Of a stretch of 44,253 nucleotides of DNA, positions 1 through 7,678 are shown one piece after another. This DNA is from CAYMYN01 sp964394665 (lineage in GTDB: Bacteria > Planctomycetota > UBA1135 > GCA-002686595). The position numbers and the translations under genes were made by a program. The notes beneath the pieces were generated by a model that was not told the origin of the DNA, ran no database searches, and saw only the letters and a program-made list of their open reading frames with translations. Position 1 is the first letter of the stretch. Each line of letters starts with the position of its first letter. The stretch spans positions 1 to 44,253 of the forward strand of contig CAYMYN010000035.1 of NCBI GenBank assembly GCA_964394665.1, given 5' to 3'.

Positions 1-234
1 GCCGGCCCGACCGCCGACCACCGATCCCGGGCCGTGGACCGGCAGGCCGGAGAGGGTCTCGAAGCCCTGGTTGCGTAGGCCCTCGATCCACTCGGCGGGC
101 CCGGAGAGCTCGACGTTCAAGCTCTCCCCGCTCTCCGGATCCGTCCAACGCAGGGCGGCCCGGCGCCAGACCGCGCGGGCCGCCGAGTCACGTTCCCGTT
201 CTCCCCCGCCTTCGAGACGCTCCGCTGCTCCCAT
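1..234 (-). CDS. Unknown protein, N-terminal part (3' end outside window)
   Basis: An open frame of 78 codons runs from ATG at 234 to the window edge without a stop, so this is the N-terminal part of a longer gene. The peptide begins MGAAERLEGG, has an Arg/Glu-rich stretch, then a segment around residues 28-60 (RWTDPESGESLNVEL, AEWIEGL) that reads like a soluble domain. I recognise no family. A GGGAGG sequence about 10 nt before this ATG favours it, but an in-frame ATG at 291 would add 19 residues and cannot be excluded. The gap to the rhodanese stop at 386 holds nothing I can name. The frame is well supported by codon pattern; the function is unknown. Confidence 0.6.
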   Translation of the reverse strand, partial: MGAAERLEGGGERERDSAARAVWRRAALRWTDPESGESLNVELSGPAEWIEGLRNQGFETLSGLPVHGPGSVVGGRAG

Positions 235-385
235 GATCCCGCTGCCTCCCGCCTGCCGGCGACCGATCCCGACCCCCGAGAACCGTTTCATGGGCCCAGG
301 TACGCCGCTGGCCCGCCCTCCCTTGCGGGGAAGTGCGTGAAACTTGGATCAGGGCCCGCCGTCGGGATCCCCGCGAACCCCAGCG

Positions 386-712
386 TCAGTAGCGCGGGAG
401 ACTGGGATCGACCTCGATCGCCCAGCGGTCGATGCCGCCGACGAGGTTCAGGACGCGGCCGAACCCACGCGAGGCCAGGAAGGCGGCGGCCCGGGCGCTG
501 CGGCCGCCATGGTGGCACAGGCAGACGATCTCCTGCGCCGGGTCGAGCTCGGCGGCGCGGGAGGGCAGCTCGCCCAGGGGGACGTGCAGCGCGCCCTCGA
601 GCCGCACCACGGCGAGCTCCTCGTGTTCGCGCACGTCGACGACCACCAGCGTCTCGCCACGCGCGAGGCGCGCCGAGAGGCCCCGCGGGTCGATCTCGCC
701 CACGCCGCTCAC
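386..712 (-). CDS. Rhodanese-like domain protein
   Basis: A 108-residue single rhodanese domain. It contains the entry segment VVVDVREHEELAVVRLEGALHVPL and an active-site loop CHHGGRS with the presumed persulfide-carrying Cys at about residue 66, followed by the typical GFxxVLNLVGGIDRW ending. Proteins of this class transfer sulfane sulfur or act in thiol signalling; the CHHGGRS loop resembles small cytosolic rhodaneses. The start is GTG at 712, which overlaps the stop of the upstream phosphodiesterase gene (GTGA), so the two are probably translationally coupled. No signal peptide is visible, so it should be cytoplasmic. The substrate is unknown; family assignment is strong. Confidence 0.9.
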   Translation of the reverse strand: MSGVGEIDPRGLSARLARGETLVVVDVREHEELAVVRLEGALHVPLGELPSRAAELDPAQEIVCLCHHGGRSARAAAFLASRGFGRVLNLVGGIDRWAIEVDPSLPRY

Positions 713-3156
713 GGCGCCCTCCGCAGGCTCAGCGCCGGGCGGCGCAGCTCGGCGGGCATCGGAACGCCCAAGGCGGCGAGCACCGTGGGCGCGAGGTCGA
801 GCACGTGCACGCCGGCGGCGGGCAGCTCGACCGGGCGGCTCGCGCCGAACAGCCCCAGCACCTCGTCCTGGGCCACCGACACGTGGTCCCCGGACCAGGG
901 GTCGAGGTTGGGCCGCACGAAGCTCTGGGGCACGGTGCGTCCGTCCTCGTCCTTGCGCAGGCCGATGCCGCCCAGGGTCGTGTCCCAGGCGATGCGGTAC
1001 CCCGCGGCGAGACCGAGCTGCAGGTCGCCCTCGCGGCCGATGTACGGGCCGTCGTGCAGGTCGGCCACGATGTGCACCTCCTTCACCACCGGCGCGCCGC
1101 TGTGCGGGTCGCGGGCCGCGAGCAGCGCCGCGCGCAGCTCCTCGGTGACCGCACGCACCTGGTCCGGCGGCACGCTGCCCTCGGCCTCGCGCCCGGCCAC
1201 GTTGAGGTAGATCGCGCCCAGGCCCATCGAGTAGGCCCGCGTGCGCGACCAGTCGACGTAGCTCAGGGTCTGGCCGCCGGTACCGATGCCGTCCTTGAGC
1301 GCCATGAAGCCGCTCTCGACGAGCCAGGCGTTGACGTCGAACTGGTGGCGGAAGCTCTGGAAGCCGTGATCGGCGCAGATCAGCAGCAGGTCGTTCGCGC
1401 CCAGGTACTCGTCCATCACCCAGCCGATCACCCGGTCCATCTGCTCGTAGATGACCGGGATCGCGTCGGCCAGGCGGATCTCGCGCCCGAAGAACGACAC
1501 CCGGCGCTCGGCCTGCTCGGCGTCGTAGAGCGGGTGCTCGGGGTCGTAGTACTGGTACATCATGTGCTGGACGCGGTCGGGCGTGCTGAAGACCGCGAAC
1601 AGCAGGCGCCAATCCTTCTGCGCCAGCAGCGTGCGCGCCAGGCGCTCGCGCCAGGCGAGGGTGAACTCGATGTCCTCCAGCAGGGTGACCGGGTCGATCG
1701 CCTTGGCCTTGAAGGGCATCGTGGCGCAGGCCCAGCCGTAGGTCTCGTAGGGCCCGCCGGACTCGCGCGCGAGCCAGGCGGCGAAGTCGCGGGGCTGGCT
1801 GATCGGTTGCCAGAAGGGCGGGTTGGCCGGGTCGATGTCGAGCCGGTTGACGTACAGGCGCAGGAGGTCGCCCTCGAGCTCGAGCAGCTTGATGCGCGTG
1901 ATGGCGTGGGCCTTGACCAACGCGTTGAGCTCGAAGGTCAGGTGGTACCAGTCGGACCACTCCCCGACGGCAAGCTCCTGGGCGGAGCCCGAGACCGTGA
2001 CGCGGGCGCGGTCCGGGGCCAGGCGCTCGATCACGAGCGGCGCGCGCGCGCGCTCGTCCGCGGCCTCGTTGCGCCGTTCCCGCAGGGCGTCGCGCTCGCG
2101 CCGCAGGGCCTCGCTCTCCTTCCAGCCCACGTCCGTCCCCTTGAGGGCCTGCTCGATGCGCGCGATCCCCGCATCGAGGCCGTCGAGGGTGCAGAAGTTG
2201 ATCGGTCCGAAGAGCGAGGTCTCGATCCGATCGCCGTCCCAATCGACGCGGAAGATGGTGCCCGCCGGGGAGCGCGTGCGGCCCTTCGGGGGGCGATCGA
2301 ACTCGAACTCGTCTGTGGTGTAGATGAACCAGCTCCCGGTCTCGCCGCGCGCGTCGGGCAGGCCCAGGCCCGAGAGCACCCGCGCCCCCGGCACGTGCGG
2401 CCGATCCCAGGACATGGCCGCGTCGAGCACGACCGACTCCACTCCGGCGCGCGCGGCGACCTCCCAGAAGGACTGCCCCTTCAGCGGGTTGGTCACCACG
2501 CCGAGCACCTTCGTCGGAACGTAGCGCGCGGCGGCCTGGGCGCCCCAGGCCCCGACCCCGGCGAGGAGCGCCGAGAGCAGGAGCGCGAGCCCCAGGCGCA
2601 GGCGCAGCAGGACCTTGAACGCGAACAGGAACGCGAGCAGCACCGCCACGCCGGCCATCGCCGCGACGTGCAGCGGATCGCGGCCGGCCAGCAGCCCGAT
2701 CGGGAAGCCGGCGTCGAGATCGGCCACGAGCCGATCCTCGCGACCCTGGTAGCCCGTCGTCGGGAACGGGTTGCCCCTCACCAGATCACGCGTCACGAAG
2801 CCCGGGACGTTGTTGTGCGAGGCGTCGAGGCCGGTGTTGATCGCGCTCCAGGAGCTGGCGGACTCGGGCAGGATCGTCGACGTGAGGGGCGCGACGGCGC
2901 CGCGCTGGGCGAGGCGCGCCAGGTTCGGCATGCGGCCCTCGCCCATCAGCTCGAGCGCGGTGCGGTGATCGGCGCCGTCGAAACCCAGCACGATCACGCG
3001 GCCGTCGGCGGCGGAAGCGGGCTCGCTCGCGGCGCTCGGAGCGGCGGTGGAGCGGCCCCCCGCCATCAGCAGGGCGAGGGCCAGGGCGGCGGGGATCGAC
3101 GCTCGGATCCGGGCGCGGCGGTCGGCCCTCGGGGCCGGGCGATGGGGCTGCTTCAT
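709..3156 (-). CDS. Membrane-anchored alkaline phosphatase-superfamily protein (type I phosphodiesterase/nucleotide pyrophosphatase-like)
   Basis: An 815-residue protein. After a basic N-terminus and a hydrophobic signal or anchor (about 22-33) comes VIVLGFDGADH, with the first metal-binding Asp near residue 60, then the nucleophile region TSTILPESASSWSAINTG (Ser/Thr nucleophile expected around 93-102). Two strongly hydrophobic stretches (about 164-184 and 188-208) are inserted inside the catalytic domain. Later metal-site motifs are TPDRVQH, EQMDRVIGWVM and CADHGFQSF. This order fits the AlkP fold with PF01663-type phosphodiesterases. It likely hydrolyses a phosphodiester or phosphate outside the cytoplasm; the substrate is unknown. 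The start at 3156 (MKQPHRP) gives a normal signal region; the same frame is open upstream but looks non-coding. It overlaps the downstream rhodanese start. Confidence 0.85.
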   Translation of the reverse strand: MKQPHRPAPRADRRARIRASIPAALALALLMAGGRSTAAPSAASEPASAADGRVIVLGFDGADHRTALELMGEGRMPNLARLAQRGAVAPLTSTILPESASSWSAINTGLDASHNNVPGFVTRDLVRGNPFPTTGYQGREDRLVADLDAGFPIGLLAGRDPLHVAAMAGVAVLLAFLFAFKVLLRLRLGLALLLSALLAGVGAWGAQAAARYVPTKVLGVVTNPLKGQSFWEVAARAGVESVVLDAAMSWDRPHVPGARVLSGLGLPDARGETGSWFIYTTDEFEFDRPPKGRTRSPAGTIFRVDWDGDRIETSLFGPINFCTLDGLDAGIARIEQALKGTDVGWKESEALRRERDALRERRNEAADERARAPLVIERLAPDRARVTVSGSAQELAVGEWSDWYHLTFELNALVKAHAITRIKLLELEGDLLRLYVNRLDIDPANPPFWQPISQPRDFAAWLARESGGPYETYGWACATMPFKAKAIDPVTLLEDIEFTLAWRERLARTLLAQKDWRLLFAVFSTPDRVQHMMYQYYDPEHPLYDAEQAERRVSFFGREIRLADAIPVIYEQMDRVIGWVMDEYLGANDLLLICADHGFQSFRHQFDVNAWLVESGFMALKDGIGTGGQTLSYVDWSRTRAYSMGLGAIYLNVAGREAEGSVPPDQVRAVTEELRAALLAARDPHSGAPVVKEVHIVADLHDGPYIGREGDLQLGLAAGYRIAWDTTLGGIGLRKDEDGRTVPQSFVRPNLDPWSGDHVSVAQDEVLGLFGASRPVELPAAGVHVLDLAPTVLAALGVPMPAELRRPALSLRRAP

Positions 3157-3190
3157 GGGTTGTCGACTATCTCCCCGCAGGGGCGCGGGG

Positions 3191-3196
3191 TAGCAT
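3191..3196 (+). promoter_or_regulatory. Putative -10 element TAGCAT
   Basis: TAGCAT stands in a G/C-rich stretch 30 nt before the GTG at 3227. It belongs to the recurring -10-like set in this window. No convincing -35 box is seen. Confidence 0.4.
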
Positions 3197-3226
3197 CCGA
3201 CGCGGCGTCGCTGGGGACGCCCCGAC

Positions 3227-4435
3227 GTGGTGGAAACGGTGAGAGCAGACGGACGCGGCCCGTGGGCCGAACTCGCGGCCCCGGGACGGCCAGCGGAGCG
3301 CAGCAAGGTACCAGGCCCCCCCGGACGGCGCGAGGCGCGGCGCCGCGGCGCACGCCGCGCGTGTAAGGGCTCGGTCCCCGCGCGGCTGGTGGTCGGCGTG
3401 GGCGTGCTCGCGCTCCTGGGTCTCACCGCCTTCACGGCCTGGAGCCTGTGGGGCGAGGTCGATCGCTCCGGGGACGCGCGGGACTCCGCCGCGATCGCCC
3501 CCGAACGCGAACGGACGGCGCCCGCGCGGGAGACGCGCGTCGAAGGCGCGGCCGCGGGCCAGAGGCACGCCGCGCAGGCGCCCGCCGATCCGACCGAGCT
3601 CGCGGCGCGCCCGCCCTCCGCGGCCGACTTCCGCGGTCGGGGCGCGATCCGCGGCACGCTCGTCCTCGCGCCGGGGATCGAGGCGCCGTCGACCTGGACC
3701 GTGGTGGTCGGTCCGAGCCGCTCGCTCACCGGGCGCGAGCGCGCCGAGTCGCGCCGCGCCGAGTTCTCCGGCGCCGGGACCGAGTTCGAGCTGCTCGATC
3801 TGCCCCTCGGTGGCTACGACCTGCGCGTCGAGGCGCCGGGCCTCGACAGCCACCCGGTGCCGGTGCTCCTCGTGCGCGGCTCCGAGCAGGCCTTCGTCAA
3901 CGTCGCCGTGCACCGGCGCGGGATCCTGGACGGCTTCCTGCTCGACGGGGAGGGCGCCCCGCTCGAGGGCATCCAGGTCGTGCTGGAGGACGAGACCAGC
4001 GGCGAGCGGCGCACGACCCTCTCGACCGCCACCGGGTCCTACGCCTTCACGAACCTGCCCGACTCCGAGTACCGCATCTACTTCGGCGGCGCAACCCAGC
4101 CCCTGATCCCGCGTGAGGAGCTCTCCTTCCGAGCGCCCTCGATGCGCTATCCGGTGCGCCACATGCCGGCCATGGGCGCGCTACGGCTGCGGATCATCGA
4201 CCCCGAGGGCAACCCGATCGCGGGCGCGACGATCCATGGCTTCAGCCCGAACGGCGGCCTGATCGAGACCGTGACCGACGAGCTCGGCCTGGCGCGCGCG
4301 GCCAACCTGCGGCCCGGTCGATACCGCATCGCGGCCCGTCACGCCGCGACCGATCGCGAGGGCCGCATCACGCTCGACGTCGATGCCGGGCCCGAGGAGC
4401 CGGCCACCATCGCCCTCGTCCCCGCGCGGGAGTGA
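3227..4435 (+). CDS. Membrane-anchored protein with carboxypeptidase-regulatory-like (beta-sandwich) domains
   Basis: A 402-residue protein. A basic N-terminal segment of about 50 residues precedes one transmembrane helix (about 53-73, ARLVVGVGVLALLGLTAFTAW) and an Ala/Arg/Glu-rich linker. The rest is a series of beta-sandwich repeats: DLPLGGYDLRVEAPGL, GILDGFLLDGEGAPLEGIQVVLED with GSYAFTNLPDSEYRIYF, and RIIDPEGNPIAGATIHG with RAANLRPGRYRIAA. These match the carboxypeptidase regulatory-like fold (PF13620 type), common in extracytoplasmic proteins with no catalytic role. Orientation is N-in, C-out. The GTG at 3227 is the earliest start; a later one is possible because the N-terminus is long. 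Its stop overlaps a possible GTG start of the following MATE gene. Function unknown. Confidence 0.75.
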   Translation: MVETVRADGRGPWAELAAPGRPAERSKVPGPPGRREARRRGARRACKGSVPARLVVGVGVLALLGLTAFTAWSLWGEVDRSGDARDSAAIAPERERTAPARETRVEGAAAGQRHAAQAPADPTELAARPPSAADFRGRGAIRGTLVLAPGIEAPSTWTVVVGPSRSLTGRERAESRRAEFSGAGTEFELLDLPLGGYDLRVEAPGLDSHPVPVLLVRGSEQAFVNVAVHRRGILDGFLLDGEGAPLEGIQVVLEDETSGERRTTLSTATGSYAFTNLPDSEYRIYFGGATQPLIPREELSFRAPSMRYPVRHMPAMGALRLRIIDPEGNPIAGATIHGFSPNGGLIETVTDELGLARAANLRPGRYRIAARHAATDREGRITLDVDAGPEEPATIALVPARE

Positions 4436-4446
4436 CCCGCGGCCCC

Positions 4447-5850
4447 ATGTCCTCGCAGCCGCCCTCGGGGGACACGGGCGGCGCGCCCGCGCCGGCGTTG
4501 CCCTCCGGGGCCCGGGCCGTCTGGCGCCTCGCCTGGCCGGCGGTGCTCTCGTTCGTCCTGAACTCGAGCTACCGCATCAACGATCAGTACTGGATCCAGG
4601 ACCTGGGGCGCGAAGCGCAGGCGGCGATCGCCGCCTGCACCTTCGTGCTCATCATGAACTTCGCGCTGGTGTACCTCGTGGCCGGGGGCACGCTGCCGTT
4701 GATCGCCCACGCGGTGGGAGCGGGCGCGCGCGCGGAGCGCGACTCCGTGGCGCGCCACGCGCTGCTCCTGGGCTCGCTCGTCGCGCTGGCCCTGGGTGCC
4801 GCGGGCTGGCTGGCGACCCCCGGCATGGTGGCGTTACTGGGTCTCGAGGGCGCGACGGCGGAGCTGGCCCAGGGCTACCTGCGCACGATCTACCTCTGCA
4901 TGTTGCCGCTCGCGCTCGCGCCGGTGCTCGACGGCGTGTTCATCGGCATGGGCAACACGCTGGCGCCGATGGCCCTGCAGGGCCTGGCCGTGGCGACGAA
5001 CTTCGTGCTGAACCCGCTGCTCATCTACGGCGTCGGCGACTTCGGCGGCTGGGGGATCGAGGGAGCGGCCCTGGCCACGGGCCTCTCGCGCCTGCTGTCG
5101 GTTTCCCTGGGGCTCTGCGTCTTGGCGCGCGCCTACGACCTGTGGCCCGTCGCCTCCGGCCCGCTGCGGCGCGCGCTGCTCGCGCACCTCGCCCGCATCG
5201 GCTCGCCGGTCAGCCTCTCGATCGCCTTCTACGCCGGCGTCTACTGGTTGCTCTTCTTCTTCGTGCTCGGTGAGCTGGGCGACGCGGTGCAGGCCGGCCT
5301 GGGGATCGGCTTCAATGCCTTCGAGGGCCTCAGTTTCCCCTTCTTCCTCGGGATCGCCGTGGCGGGCGCCTCGCTCGTCGGCCGCAACCTGGGCGCCGGA
5401 TCGATCGAGGGTGCGTTGGCCGCCGCGCGCCACACGCGCCGCCTGGGGCGTGCCTGCGGGTCGCTCTTCGCGTTGGCGTTCTGGTTCCTCGGCCCGCTCG
5501 CCGTGCCGCTGTTCAGCTCCGATCCGGCGGTGCTGCGCGAGGCCACGCTGTACGTGCGCGTGCTGGCCCTCTCGCAGTTCTTCGTGGCCGAGGAGGCGGT
5601 CTGCGAGAAGATCCTGGGCGGTGCCGGTTGGACGCGCCCGATCTTCCGCGTCAGCCTGATCGGGAACGGGCTGCGGGTGCCGTTGGCCTACGCGTTGGCC
5701 CTCGGCCTGGGCCTGGGGGCCGTCGGCGTGTGGTGGGCGATCAACCTCACCACCTACCTCAAGGCCGCGCTGCTGCACCGCGAGCTGGCGCGCGGAGCTT
5801 GGCTCCACGGGCCCCACGCGCGCACGCCGGTCCCCGCGCCCCCGCGCTAG
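4447..5850 (+). CDS. MATE-family efflux transporter
   Basis: A 467-residue polytopic membrane protein. From about residue 20 it shows the two-fold MATE pattern: WRLAWPAVLSFVLNSSYRINDQYWIQDLG in the first half, and ARIGSPVSLSIAFYAGVYWLLFFFVLGELGDAVQAGLGIG starting the second half, each with six hydrophobic segments, plus GNTLAPMALQGLAVATNFVLNPLLIYG. MATE proteins export drugs or metabolites using an H+ or Na+ gradient; the substrate cannot be read from sequence. ATG at 4447 is chosen; GTG at 4432 overlaps the upstream stop (GTGA) and would add five residues. The stop TAG at 5848-5850 lies in the same CTAG as the stop of the convergent PLP-enzyme gene. Confidence 0.9.
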   Translation: MSSQPPSGDTGGAPAPALPSGARAVWRLAWPAVLSFVLNSSYRINDQYWIQDLGREAQAAIAACTFVLIMNFALVYLVAGGTLPLIAHAVGAGARAERDSVARHALLLGSLVALALGAAGWLATPGMVALLGLEGATAELAQGYLRTIYLCMLPLALAPVLDGVFIGMGNTLAPMALQGLAVATNFVLNPLLIYGVGDFGGWGIEGAALATGLSRLLSVSLGLCVLARAYDLWPVASGPLRRALLAHLARIGSPVSLSIAFYAGVYWLLFFFVLGELGDAVQAGLGIGFNAFEGLSFPFFLGIAVAGASLVGRNLGAGSIEGALAAARHTRRLGRACGSLFALAFWFLGPLAVPLFSSDPAVLREATLYVRVLALSQFFVAEEAVCEKILGGAGWTRPIFRVSLIGNGLRVPLAYALALGLGLGAVGVWWAINLTTYLKAALLHRELARGAWLHGPHARTPVPAPPR

Positions 5851-7037
5851 CGGCCCGCGAGCGCCTGGCGGAAGTCGCGCACGAGGTCCACCGCATCCTC
5901 GACTCCGACCGACACGCGCACCAGGCCGGGCACGATGCCCGACGCGGCGTGCTCCGCCGCCGTCTGTCCGGCGTGGGAGGTGATCGCGGGCAAGCAACAC
6001 AGGGTCTCGACGCCGCCCAGGCTGGGCGCATCGAGCGCCACCCGCAGGCGTTGCAGCGCCGCCCGCGCCGCTTCGTCCCCGCCCTCGACCTCGAAGGCGA
6101 GCATCGCCGGCGGACCGGCGAGGAGCCGCGCCCAACGCCCGTGGTCGGGGTGTGGGGGAAGCGTGGGATGGTGCACCGCGCGCACGCCCGGCGTCTGGTC
6201 GAGGGCCGCGGCCAGGTGCGTCGCGCCCTCCCCCGCCGCGCGCATCCGCAGTGGCAGGGTCTTGATGCCGCGCTCCAGCAGGTAGGCCGTGTCCGGGTCG
6301 AGGCACGCCCCGCCGTAGCGTCGCCACTGGCGGGCGCGCTCGACGGGCTCGCGCGGCCCGCTGAGCACGCCGGCGATCAGGTCGGAGTGGCCGCCCAGGT
6401 ACTTGCTCGCCGAGTGCATCACGAGGTCCGCGCCGAGCTCCAGCGGTCGCTGCAAGAGCGGCGAGGCGAAGGTCGCGTCGACGAGCAGCCGCAGCCCGTG
6501 CGCGTGGGCGCGCGCCGCGAGGGTGGGCACGTCGCGCACGCGGACGAGCGGATTGGTGACGCTCTCGCACAACACGGCCCGCGAATTGGGCCGCAGGGCG
6601 GCCTGGAAGGCGGCGGCGTCCTCGAGGTCGACGTAGGTGACGGAGAGCCCCAGTTGCGAGAGCAGGCCGTCGAGCAAGGCGCGCGTGCCGCCGTACAGCG
6701 CGCGGTCGGCCAGCAGGTGCCCGCCGGGCGCGAGCAGGGCGAACAGCGCGCCGCACAGGGCCCCCATCCCCGAGGCGAACGCGGCGCAGCGCTCGGCGCC
6801 CTCGAGGGCCGCCACGCGCGCCTCGACGAGCTCGACGGTCGGGTTGCGGGTGCGCGAGTAGATCCAGACCTCCCCGTCGCGTCCCTCGGCCAAGGCATGG
6901 CTCGCCGCCGCGTCGAAGGCGAAGGTCGAGCTGCGCACGAGCGGCGGCGCCACGCCTGGGTCCGCGCCACTCGGGCGCCGGCCAGCGTGCACGCAGCGGG
7001 TGGAGAAGCCCAGGGGATCGGAGCCGTTCGCGTCCAT
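5847..7037 (-). CDS. Cys/Met metabolism PLP-dependent enzyme (cystathionine gamma-synthase/lyase family)
   Basis: A 396-residue fold-type I PLP enzyme. It shows GFSTRCVHAGRRPSGADPGVAPP at the N-terminus, YSRTRNPTVELVEARVAALEGAE, ASGMGALCGALFALL, and the cofactor lysine in VMHSASKYLGGHSDLIAG. The end has the family-typical SLGGVETL and RVSVGVEDAVDLVRDF. Members include cystathionine gamma-synthase, cystathionine beta/gamma-lyases, methionine gamma-lyase and O-acylhomoserine sulfhydrylase; sequence alone does not choose among them. The start at 7037 follows a TATGCT element by 9 nt, suggesting a leaderless message. It converges on the MATE gene with a 4-nt overlap at the stops. Confidence 0.9.
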   Translation of the reverse strand: MDANGSDPLGFSTRCVHAGRRPSGADPGVAPPLVRSSTFAFDAAASHALAEGRDGEVWIYSRTRNPTVELVEARVAALEGAERCAAFASGMGALCGALFALLAPGGHLLADRALYGGTRALLDGLLSQLGLSVTYVDLEDAAAFQAALRPNSRAVLCESVTNPLVRVRDVPTLAARAHAHGLRLLVDATFASPLLQRPLELGADLVMHSASKYLGGHSDLIAGVLSGPREPVERARQWRRYGGACLDPDTAYLLERGIKTLPLRMRAAGEGATHLAAALDQTPGVRAVHHPTLPPHPDHGRWARLLAGPPAMLAFEVEGGDEAARAALQRLRVALDAPSLGGVETLCCLPAITSHAGQTAAEHAASGIVPGLVRVSVGVEDAVDLVRDFRQALAGR

Positions 7038-7046
7038 CGTGCCGCG

Positions 7047-7052
7047 AGCATA
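7047..7052 (-). promoter_or_regulatory. Putative -10 element TATGCT
   Basis: On the minus strand TATGCT ends 9 nt before the ATG at 7037, so initiation 6-7 nt downstream would give an almost leaderless mRNA. No clear -35 box. Confidence 0.5.
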
Positions 7053-7097
7053 CCGGGGACGTCCCGTCCGACCGACGACGCCGCTGCGCCCGGGGGC

Positions 7098-7103
7098 TAT
7101 GCT
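7098..7103 (+). promoter_or_regulatory. Putative -10 element TATGCT
   Basis: TATGCT inside a G/C run, 67 nt before the ATG at 7171. It faces away from the minus-strand TATGCT at 7047-7052, giving a divergent promoter pair about 45 nt apart. Confidence 0.45.
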
Positions 7104-7170
7104 TCGCGCCCCGCGGGCCGCCTCGGTTCCCGCGACGGCTTCCCCCCGTCCCCAGCCCCAGGTTCCCCGC

Positions 7171-7647
7171 ATGGCCCGCGAGCCCCTGACCGACCTCTCC
7201 CGTCTCGATCTCACCCAGGTGCGCGCCGACCATGCGGAGATCTACCGCGTGCTGCAGCACGCCGGGCGCTTCGCCCTGCTCGATGCGGTCGTGCACCGCG
7301 ACCAGGAGGCCGGACTGATCGTCGGTCACAAGGACATTCGAGCGGACGACTGGTGGGCCCCCGACCACGTCCCGGGCCGGCCGATCTTCCCCGGCGCCCT
7401 GATGATCGAGACCGGCGCCCAGCTCTGCTCCTACGACTTCCTGCTGCGCCGCGCCGGGGAACAACGCTTCATCGGCTTCGGGGGCCTGAACGAGACCCGC
7501 TTCCGCGGGATCGTCGAGCCGGGCTGCCGCATGCACTTCGTGGGCAAGGTGCACCGCGAGCGCAGCACGATGTTCACGTACTTCGTGCAGGGCTGGGTCG
7601 GCGACCAGTTGGTCTTCGAGACCGAGGTGCTGGGCGTGGCGCTGTGA
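7171..7647 (+). CDS. FabA/FabZ-like hot-dog dehydratase
   Basis: A 158-residue hot-dog-fold protein. The catalytic motif is PDHVPGRPIFPGALMIET, with His66 in the family position and the catalytic acid Glu80; FGGLNETRFRGIVEPGC follows as in FabZ. FabZ-type enzymes dehydrate 3-hydroxyacyl-ACP in fatty acid synthesis. This one differs from housekeeping FabZ by a longer N-terminus (LSRLDLTQVRADHAEIYRVL) and by standing alone away from other lipid genes, so it may act on a special acyl chain. The ATG at 7171 is chosen because upstream codons in the same frame are compositionally non-coding and contain the -10-like element. It converges on the pus10-like gene. Confidence 0.85.
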   Translation: MAREPLTDLSRLDLTQVRADHAEIYRVLQHAGRFALLDAVVHRDQEAGLIVGHKDIRADDWWAPDHVPGRPIFPGALMIETGAQLCSYDFLLRRAGEQRFIGFGGLNETRFRGIVEPGCRMHFVGKVHRERSTMFTYFVQGWVGDQLVFETEVLGVAL

Positions 7648-7656
7648 AGCGCCCCG

Positions 7657-7672
7657 CCCGCGCCGCCGCGGG
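7657..7672. terminator. Short GC hairpin between convergent genes
   Basis: A 6-bp inverted repeat (CCCGCG/CGCGGG) with a 4-nt loop fills most of the 31-nt gap between two convergent stops. It lacks a T tract. It may serve as a bidirectional terminator. Confidence 0.35.
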
Positions 7673-7678
7673 TCGGAG

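Noticed and set aside
337..3366. A 1009-codon plus-strand open frame opposite the phosphodiesterase gene
   Set aside because: It is an antisense shadow of two well-supported minus-strand genes. In DNA this GC-rich stops are rare in some frames; its peptide is Arg/Gly/Ala/His-rich and shows no motif.
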